Of a DNA stretch of 8,496 bases, positions 1 through 4,356 are shown in pieces. Both the position numbers and the translations under genes were made by a program. Source of the stretch: Clostridia bacterium (GTDB lineage Bacteria > Bacillota > Clostridia > Oscillospirales > Acutalibacteraceae); assembly GCA_900755995.1 (NCBI GenBank), contig CAAEIM010000180.1, forward strand, positions 1 through 8,496, read 5' to 3'. How positions within the stretch are numbered: position 1 is the stretch's first letter; the number at the start of each line of letters is the position of its first letter. The notes below the pieces were generated by a model, which saw only the letters and a list, made by a program, of their open reading frames with translations, made no database searches and had not been told where the DNA came from.

Positions 1-109
1 CCTTTCGAATTGGTGTCTAGCAACTCAATTCTACTACAAGATCTTTGCTATGGATATTCTTTTTTACTATTGCATCTTCATTTTACAATCTGCGAAAATT
101 TTTTATTTC

Positions 110-123
110 CGCCCTTCGGGGCG
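110..123 (+). promoter_or_regulatory. UUCG tetraloop hairpin just upstream of the spoVAF ribosome binding site
   Basis: A perfect 5-bp stem, CGCCC (110-114) with GGGCG (119-123), closes a TTCG loop, which is the very stable cUUCGg tetraloop in RNA. It ends seven bases before the GGAGG (130-134) of spoVAF. No run of T follows, so it is not a terminator. It could insulate the 5' end of the message or position the ribosome binding site. The structure is seen in the sequence; the role is inferred. Confidence 0.45.
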
Positions 124-138
124 CAAAACGGAGGAAAT

Positions 139-1536
139 ATGTTTACTTCTGACTATCAAACAAATTTAAAAATTCTCTCGCAGGCTCTGCGAAACGACCA
201 AAGCTTTGACCTTGTAAAGCGAGAGCTTGTAATTTCAAACCGAAGGGCTTCCCTATTTTTTATTGACGGACTTATAAAGGACGACATCAGCGAAAAAATA
301 CTTGAGTTTTTCTACAAGAATGTTAAAGAGGAAAATTTTAAATCTCCCGAATTTTTTTCACAGTCTTCCGTCCCCTATGTTGAGGTGGAGGTTTGCTCCG
401 ACCTGAAAAAGATATGTACCTATGTGCTCAGCGGAATTTCCGCACTGCTTATTGAGGGCTTTTCAGAGGTTATACTGCTTGACACACGCACATACCCTCA
501 GCGCAGCACAAGTGAGCCCGACAACGACAAGGTGCTCAGGGGCAGCCGTGACGGCTTTGTGGAGGCTCTGATAAACAACACCGCCCTTATCCGAAGAAGA
601 ATCCGTGACGCAAGCCTCACAGTAAAGGCTTATTCAATCGGAGCTGAATCCCACACCGACATTGCAGTTATATATATGGAAGGCAAGGCTGACAAAAAGC
701 TCCTCTCAAAGCTTGACAAAAGACTTAAAGCAATCAATGTGCCGTCGCTCACAATGAATCAGCAGAGTCTGGTTGAAGCTCTCTACAAAAACCTCTGGTA
801 CAATCCCTTTCCAAAGGTAAAGCACACCGAACGCCCCGACACCGCCTCCTCGGCTATTCTTGAGGGCAACATTGTAATCCTTGTTGACAACGCCCCCTCA
901 GCCCTGATTTTGCCCACCTCAATTTTTGATGTGCTTGAGGAGGCGGACGACTACTACTTTCCTCCCCTTACAGGCACATATTTAAAGCTTGCAAGGTATT
1001 TTATAACAATAATTACCGTATTCATCACACCTGTCTGGCTGCTCGCCCTGCAAAACCCCGACTACTGCCCCGATATTTTTAGATTTGTGTTGATAACAGA
1101 ACCGCAGAATATCCCTGTATTCTGGCAGCTTATTTTAATGGAGGTCGGAATAGACGGACTGCGCCTTGCCGCCCTCAACACTCCGAACAGCCTCACCACG
1201 CCGCTGAGTATAATAGGTGCAATCGCCCTTTCGGAGTTTGCGGTAGAGTCAGGCTGGGTATCAATGGAGGCAATTCTCTATATGGCTATAGTCACCGTGG
1301 CTAACTACACCCAGCCAAACTACGAGCTTGGCTACTCCCTAAAATTCTGCCGCATACTTCTGCTTGTTTTCACCTATATATTTAATGTACTGGGCTTTGC
1401 AGCGGCTTTTGTAATAAATGCGGTTCTGCTTTGCACCAACCGTACCCTCTCCGAAAAGAGCTACCTTTATCCGCTTATACCGTTTAACGGCAAGGAATTT
1501 CTGCGCAAAATTCTTAGAATACGCAATCCAAGATAA
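139..1536 (+). CDS. spoVAF: Spore membrane protein SpoVAF (GerA family)
   Basis: This 465-residue integral membrane protein belongs to the GerA/SpoVAF family, which acts in the inner membrane of the endospore and is linked to spore germination. The N-terminal half (about 1-275) is the soluble GerA domain. It carries the family blocks DTRTYP (115-120), EPDNDKVLRGSRDGF (126-140) and the arginine-rich TALIRRRIRD (148-157). The second half is hydrophobic, with roughly five membrane segments at about 286-306, 322-345, 352-371, 375-395 and 403-433. The end, with YLYPLIPFNGKEFL at 443-456, resembles the C-terminus of SpoVAF more than that of GerAA-type receptor subunits. The start is ATG at 139, four bases after GGAGG (130-134); the frame stays open to TTG at 10, but that stretch lacks family similarity. 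No other spoVA or ger gene is visible; any would lie to the left. A GerA-receptor A subunit is the alternative. Confidence 0.85.
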   Translation: MFTSDYQTNLKILSQALRNDQSFDLVKRELVISNRRASLFFIDGLIKDDISEKILEFFYKNVKEENFKSPEFFSQSSVPYVEVEVCSDLKKICTYVLSGISALLIEGFSEVILLDTRTYPQRSTSEPDNDKVLRGSRDGFVEALINNTALIRRRIRDASLTVKAYSIGAESHTDIAVIYMEGKADKKLLSKLDKRLKAINVPSLTMNQQSLVEALYKNLWYNPFPKVKHTERPDTASSAILEGNIVILVDNAPSALILPTSIFDVLEEADDYYFPPLTGTYLKLARYFITIITVFITPVWLLALQNPDYCPDIFRFVLITEPQNIPVFWQLILMEVGIDGLRLAALNTPNSLTTPLSIIGAIALSEFAVESGWVSMEAILYMAIVTVANYTQPNYELGYSLKFCRILLLVFTYIFNVLGFAAAFVINAVLLCTNRTLSEKSYLYPLIPFNGKEFLRKILRIRNPR

Positions 1537-1586
1537 CTGCATTACAATCCGATAATCGGCATATATTTTACCATCGGGGTGATTAT

Positions 1587-2177
1587 ATGCAGAAAAAACT
1601 TATGTATCTTGAAATATGCGGGATACTTTTTATCGTTGTAATGTCAATCTTTATGCAAAACCTATACGAGCTGAGCGGTCACACATTAATAGGAATAATG
1701 TTCGGCTCGGTAAACGACAGCATATGGGAGATTGAAAAGACCTTGCTGTTTCCTTACCTTATATGGGCGGGCGTAGAGCTTTTGTGCATAAGAGTTCCGT
1801 TCAGAAAATTCATCGTCGCCAAAACAATCTCACTCTGGCTCTTTGGCTTTGCCTACGCCGCCGTCTGCCTGATATTTTCTCTCACCGGCGCACAAAGCCA
1901 CTTCCTGCCGGAGTTTACCGCCGCCCTCATATGCTGCACTCTTGCGTTTTTTGTTTCATACAGGCTCACCACAGGCGGCACAAACTGCGAAACTCTTTTT
2001 TATCCGGCATTTTTTATGCTGCTTCTCTTTGTAGTGCTGTACTGCTCGCTGACCCCCTTCCCCGTTCACACCTATCTTTTTATGGACAGAGGAACTCAGC
2101 TCTACGGCATAATTCCCGAAAATTTTGACAAAGGCGCATTATATCTCGACAGCTTTTTTCCCCTAAGCTATTCCTAA
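1587..2177 (+). CDS. DUF6512-like polytopic membrane protein
   Basis: This 196-residue, very hydrophobic protein has about five membrane segments (roughly 8-24, 52-68, 78-99, 108-125 and 137-154). The block GSVNDSIWEIEKTLLFPYLI (40-59) matches what I recall of the uncharacterised DUF6512 family, with a polar S-V-N-D/E-S-x-W-E motif between the first helices. The later TPFPVHTYLFMDRGTQLYGI (156-175) fits the family's C-terminal signature. No function is known to me. The ribosome binding site GGGGTG (1576-1581) is five bases before the ATG, and the gene follows spoVAF by 50 bases, so co-transcription is likely. The last eight codons (S189 to S196) and the stop lie inside the left copy of a 58-bp direct repeat. 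The right copy at 3448 preserves the same codons with one synonymous change (CTA to TTA, Leu). The present C-terminus may thus have been rebuilt when the cassette behind it inserted. Confidence 0.7.
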   Translation: MQKKLMYLEICGILFIVVMSIFMQNLYELSGHTLIGIMFGSVNDSIWEIEKTLLFPYLIWAGVELLCIRVPFRKFIVAKTISLWLFGFAYAAVCLIFSLTGAQSHFLPEFTAALICCTLAFFVSYRLTTGGTNCETLFYPAFFMLLLFVVLYCSLTPFPVHTYLFMDRGTQLYGIIPENFDKGALYLDSFFPLSYS

Positions 2178-2206
2178 TCAACTAAATATGCGGTATTATA
2201 TAAAAA
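2149..2206 (+). repeat. Left copy of a 58-bp direct repeat bracketing the abi cassette
   Basis: Aligned base for base with 3448-3505 (offset 1299), 52 of 58 positions match. The first 42 bases (2149-2190) match at 40. Mismatches are at 2163, 2183, 2191, 2193, 2197 and 2200. The repeat starts inside codon 188 of the DUF6512-like gene, contains its stop codon, and runs about 30 bases beyond. Similarity stops abruptly to the left (2148 against 3447). It contains a short dyad, AGCTT (2151-2155) and AAGCT (2165-2169), nine bases apart. A duplicated gene 3' end is what integration sites of genomic islands often look like, but no integrase is present here. Confidence 0.85.
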
Positions 2207-2295
2207 CTCATAGGCTTATAATTCCTCATTTTTTGTTTTTTTAACTCATAAACTCAAAAAATTATCATATAATAATATCAAGCATTGAGTCAGAC

Positions 2296-2324
2296 TTGAC
2301 AAACACAACTTTTTGTTGTAAAAT
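2296..2324 (+). promoter_or_regulatory. Strong sigma-A promoter of the RNA-abiF unit
   Basis: TTGACA (2296-2301, a perfect -35 element) and TAAAAT (2319-2324, a good -10 element) are separated by exactly 17 bases. Transcription would start at about 2331-2333, directly before the structured RNA. It is the best promoter match in the window, which fits high expression of a small RNA. Confidence 0.8.
2305..2319 (+). promoter_or_regulatory. Inverted repeat between -35 and -10 (possible operator)
   Basis: ACAAC (2305-2309) and GTTGT (2315-2319) form a perfect 5-bp dyad around TTTTT, filling the promoter spacer and touching the -10 element. A repressor bound here would block the promoter. It is short and AT-rich, so chance is a real alternative. 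Confidence 0.3.
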
Positions 2325-2331
2325 AATGCTT

Positions 2332-2398
2332 AGTGATCGTGTTGCAGAAGCTTGCGAGGCCTGCGACCCAAGGAGTTTCTGCGGAAACTCCTTTTCTT
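2332..2398 (+). ncRNA. Small structured RNA upstream of abiF (candidate RNA antitoxin/regulator)
   Basis: The transcript expected from the promoter at 2296-2324 is about 65 nt and folds into two hairpins. Hairpin 1: GTTGCAG (2341-2347) pairs with CTGCGAC (2361-2367), seven pairs including one G-U. Inside it, after an AA bulge (2348-2349), GCTT (2350-2353) pairs with AGGC (2357-2360) around a GCG loop. Hairpin 2 is the terminator at 2370-2393. No convincing reading frame lies in it. Its place, between its own promoter and an Abi_2 gene, matches ToxIN-type modules, where an RNA neutralises the protein. From memory, a structured 'abiF RNA motif' has been described upstream of such genes, and AbiF with a neighbouring ncRNA has been discussed as related to the ancestry of Cas13. 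I could not check the match to either. RNA length and ends are inferred. Confidence 0.65.
2370..2398 (+). terminator. Rho-independent terminator between the small RNA and abiF
   Basis: AAGGAGTTTC (2370-2379) pairs fully with GAAACTCCTT (2384-2393) over ten base pairs, with a TGCG loop, followed by TTTTCTT (2392-2398). It ends three bases before the abiF ribosome binding site, which lies outside the stem. Transcripts would mostly stop here, giving the small RNA in excess; readthrough would make abiF mRNA. Confidence 0.8.
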
Positions 2399-2400
2399 AT

Positions 2401-2405
2401 AGGTG
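2401..2405 (+). promoter_or_regulatory. abiF ribosome binding site that decides the start
   Basis: AGGTG sits seven bases before ATG 2413 but only one base before ATG 2407. The second ATG is therefore the start, shortening the longest open frame by two residues. Confidence 0.6.
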
Positions 2406-2412
2406 AATGTTT

Positions 2413-3351
2413 ATGGCACAGAAATTTTTAAATTATGATGAACAAATTAATAAGCTAATAAATGAAAAAGATTTAATCGTTAAAGACAGAGAGTATGCAA
2501 TCCGTATGCTCAAACAGATAAGCTATTTTTCTCTCATAGGCGGATATAAAAATATATTTATTAATCCAACAGTAAAAAAGTACAAACGTGGAGTTGAGTT
2601 TGAGGAAATAGTTTCCCTATATCGCTTTGACGAAAATCTGCGTTCAGTATTTTTGAAATATATACTAAAGTTTGAGCGAAAACTTCATTCAGTAATATCT
2701 TATCAATTTACATCTACATACGGAGAAAATCAAAATTATTATTTATATAAAAATAATTTTTCACAGACCGCCAATCCAAAAGAAGTTCAAAAACTTATAA
2801 AAATGTTATATAATCTTGCAAACAAAAATTCTGATTATATGTACTTAAATTATCACAGAAAAAAGTATTCAAATATTCCTTTATGGGTATTAATGAACTC
2901 ACTGTCTTTGGGTACGGTTTCAAAGTTTTATCAATTTTCCATACCTACCATTCAAAGTAAGGTTAGTATGGATTTTGAAAATCTTAATGAAAAGCAAATA
3001 GGGCAGATATTATATGTAATGACGAAATTCAGAAATGTTTGTGCCCATGGAGAGCGACTTTTTTCTTATAGAACAAGAGATACTATATGTGATTTGCCGG
3101 CGCATAAAAAACTTAACATTCCTAAAAACGGCACAGAATACATTAACGGAAAAAATGATTTGTTTGCTATAGTTATTTCACTTAAGTATGTGTTGGAAAA
3201 CGAGGATTTCTTAGAGTTTAAAAATCAGATAGCAAAAGAAATAAACACCTTGATGAATAGCACTCATAGTATCGGTAAAGCAGAAATACTAAACTATATG
3301 GGTTTTCCAAGTAATTGGCAATCGCTTTCAAGAATTAAAAAATTATCCTGA
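2413..3351 (+). CDS. abiF: Abi_2-family abortive infection protein (AbiD/AbiF-like HEPN)
   Basis: This 312-residue soluble protein has the Abi_2 (AbiD/AbiF) pattern known from phage abortive-infection systems. Near the N-terminus is the I-S-Y-F-S-L-I-G-G-Y region. Next comes a helical block with LYRFDENLRSVFLKYI and FERKLHSVISYQF, a YGENQNYYL segment, then IPLWVLMNSLSLGTVSKFY. The central motif is R207-N-V-C-A-H212, an R-x4-H motif typical of HEPN ribonucleases, followed by GERLFSYR. The expected action is RNA cleavage, probably as a dimer because only one R-x4-H is seen; this is inferred from the fold family. Length is usual for the family and the frame is intact. The gene is strikingly AT-rich compared with its neighbours, which suggests horizontal acquisition. 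It stands alone behind a small RNA and terminator, without a protein antitoxin gene. Sequence alone does not separate AbiF from AbiD. Confidence 0.85.
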   Translation: MAQKFLNYDEQINKLINEKDLIVKDREYAIRMLKQISYFSLIGGYKNIFINPTVKKYKRGVEFEEIVSLYRFDENLRSVFLKYILKFERKLHSVISYQFTSTYGENQNYYLYKNNFSQTANPKEVQKLIKMLYNLANKNSDYMYLNYHRKKYSNIPLWVLMNSLSLGTVSKFYQFSIPTIQSKVSMDFENLNEKQIGQILYVMTKFRNVCAHGERLFSYRTRDTICDLPAHKKLNIPKNGTEYINGKNDLFAIVISLKYVLENEDFLEFKNQIAKEINTLMNSTHSIGKAEILNYMGFPSNWQSLSRIKKLS

Positions 3352-3378
3352 ATTTAATATTAAATTAAATCCCTTTTA

Positions 3379-3414
3379 AATGAGTTCGGTATTATTCCGG
3401 ACTCATTCTTTTTT
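3379..3414 (+). terminator. Rho-independent terminator after abiF
   Basis: AATGAGTTCGG (3379-3389) pairs with CCGGACTCATT (3397-3407) in an 11-bp stem with one G-U pair and a 7-base loop, followed by TTTTTT (3409-3414). It begins 27 bases after the abiF stop and closes the cassette before the right repeat. Confidence 0.85.
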
Positions 3415-3447
3415 GCTTAATAAAAATCCACACTCTGCTGTAAAATA

Positions 3448-3505
3448 ACAGCTTTTTTCCCTTAAGCTATTCCTAATCAACAAAATATGTGATATAATTT
3501 AAAAA
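3448..3505 (+). repeat. Right copy of the 58-bp direct repeat
   Basis: This copy matches 2149-2206 at 52 of 58 positions. It still contains the codons for SFFPLSYS plus stop, as a fragment with no gene in front of it, and the bases left of 3448 bear no resemblance to the DUF6512-like gene. It therefore looks like a duplicated gene end rather than the remains of a second gene. It also carries the rlmB promoter, including a better -10 element than the left copy. Confidence 0.85.
3470..3498 (+). promoter_or_regulatory. Promoter of the rlmB operon (extended -10)
   Basis: A perfect TATAAT (3493-3498) is preceded directly by TGA, giving an extended -10 element. A weak -35 element, TTCCTA (3470-3475), lies 17 bases upstream. 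Transcription would start near 3505, leaving a leader of about 70 bases. The promoter lies wholly in the right direct repeat; the left copy has TATTAT without TG. Confidence 0.65.
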
Positions 3506-3511
3506 GTATCT

Positions 3512-3528
3512 AAACGCCTATGGCGTTT
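3512..3528 (+). promoter_or_regulatory. Hairpin in the rlmB leader
   Basis: AAACGCC (3512-3518) pairs perfectly with GGCGTTT (3522-3528) around TAT. It lies just downstream of the predicted start of transcription. The T stretch after it (3526-3529, partly within the stem) is too short for an efficient terminator. It may protect the 5' end of the transcript or be a weak attenuator. Confidence 0.35.
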
Positions 3529-3574
3529 TAGTGCTGTAAATATATGATTTTCAACAAAGTAAGGAAAGCTTTAT

Positions 3575-4330
3575 ATGAATAACAAAAACAACGAAACAGA
3601 AGTAAAGTCTGACGTTATAGCAGGCAGAAATCCCGTGAGCGAAGCTGTACGCAGCGGCAGACCAATCGACAAAATTCTTGTTGCAAGGGGCGAAAAAAGC
3701 GGAGCTGTTGTGGGTATTCTTGCCAAAGCCAAGGAAAAGGGCATACTCGTCAAGGAGGCTGACCGCACAAAGCTTGACTATATCAGCGGCGGCGAAAATC
3801 ATCAGGGAATAGTCGCCTTTGCCGCAGTGCGTGAATACTGCACCGTTGACGATATACTTGAATATGCCGCAAAGAAAGACGAACCGCCGTTCATTGTAAT
3901 TCTCGATGAAATAGAAGACCCTCACAACCTCGGCGCAATTATCCGTACCGCAGAGTGTGCAGGAGTTCACGGAGTAATAATTCCCAAAAGGCGCAGTGCA
4001 GGTCTTTCCTACACCGTAGGCAAAGCCTCTGCCGGCGCTGTGGAATATATGCGTGTAGCCAGAGTAACCAACATTTCAGCCCTCATTGATACCCTCAAAA
4101 GCAAGGGCATATGGGTGTACGGAGCCGATATGAACGGCACGGACTACCGCAAATGCAATTTTTCGGGAGCCTGTGCAATAGTCATAGGCAACGAGGGCAA
4201 GGGCATCTCCCGACTTGTGCGTGAAAAATGCGATGTAATAGTATCTCTGCCGATGAAAGGGCAAATCAATTCCCTCAACGCCTCCGTTGCGGCGGGAATT
4301 ATAATGTACAGCGCTATGAATGACAGATAA
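3575..4330 (+). CDS. rlmB: 23S rRNA (guanosine-2'-O)-methyltransferase RlmB (TrmH/SpoU family)
   Basis: This 251-residue SPOUT enzyme is expected to transfer a methyl group from S-adenosylmethionine to the 2'-OH of a guanosine in 23S rRNA (G2251 in E. coli) during ribosome assembly. Residues 14-85 (VIAGRNPVSEAVRSGRPIDK onward) form the small substrate-binding domain, and 105-248 the knotted catalytic domain. Motif 1 is LDEIEDPHNLGAIIRTAE with N118 and R124; motif 2 is VIGNEGKGISRLV (203-215) with N206 and E207; motif 3 is SLNASVAAGI (233-242). All key residues are present. ATG 3575 is preceded by AAGGAAAG (3561-3568), six bases away. It leads an operon with the pseudo-ATPase gene (26 bases later) and rpe. 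Related family members methylate other sites, so the exact target is inferred from overall similarity. Confidence 0.92.
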   Translation: MNNKNNETEVKSDVIAGRNPVSEAVRSGRPIDKILVARGEKSGAVVGILAKAKEKGILVKEADRTKLDYISGGENHQGIVAFAAVREYCTVDDILEYAAKKDEPPFIVILDEIEDPHNLGAIIRTAECAGVHGVIIPKRRSAGLSYTVGKASAGAVEYMRVARVTNISALIDTLKSKGIWVYGADMNGTDYRKCNFSGACAIVIGNEGKGISRLVREKCDVIVSLPMKGQINSLNASVAAGIIMYSAMNDR

Positions 4331-4343
4331 CTGCTTTTGTTAA

Positions 4344-4350
4344 AGGAGTG
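4344..4350 (+). promoter_or_regulatory. Ribosome binding site that fixes a TTG start at 4357
   Basis: AGGAGTG ends six bases before TTG 4357. The nearest upstream candidate, GTG 4348, overlaps this site and cannot be used with it. TTG is therefore the probable start codon, a rare choice. Confidence 0.7.
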
Positions 4351-4356
4351 ATAAAT

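Larger units (their letters stand above)
2207..3505 (+). mobile_element. Putative inserted RNA + AbiF defence cassette (about 1.3 kb)
   Basis: The stretch between the left-repeat end and the right-repeat end holds one self-contained unit: promoter, structured RNA with terminator, abi gene, terminator. It is clearly more AT-rich than its neighbours: I count 14 G/C in 2401-2460 against 29 in 5401-5460. Removing 1299 bases by recombining the two repeat copies would restore a DUF6512-like gene ending in the same residues and followed directly by the rlmB promoter. No transposase, integrase or terminal inverted repeat is visible. The unit would have to be mobilised in trans, be a remnant, or have arrived by homologous or illegitimate recombination. 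The exact ends are uncertain by the repeat length. Confidence 0.55.

Noticed and set aside
10..138. N-terminal extension of spoVAF from TTG 10
   Set aside because: The extra 43 residues do not resemble the family, the TTG has no clear ribosome binding site, and the segment contains the GC hairpin. ATG 139 has GGAGG in front.
2278..2299. TCAAG ... CTTGA dyad overlapping the -35 element
   Set aside because: Five-base arms 12 bases apart in AT-rich DNA are expected by chance.
2311..2327. Similarity of the -10 region to 3433-3449 (both contain TGTAAAATAA)
   Set aside because: The match is short and AT-rich, and it is not collinear with the 58-bp repeats, so chance is sufficient.
2407..2412. ATG 2407 as abiF start
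   Set aside because: Only one base separates it from AGGTG; ATG 2413 has a seven-base spacing.
2207..3447. Insertion sequence or MITE
   Set aside because: There is no transposase and no terminal inverted repeats. The flanking duplication of 58 bp is far too long for a normal transposon target site.
3505..3574. Riboswitch or T-box in the rlmB leader
   Set aside because: Only one simple hairpin fits in about 70 bases; no known conserved core is visible.
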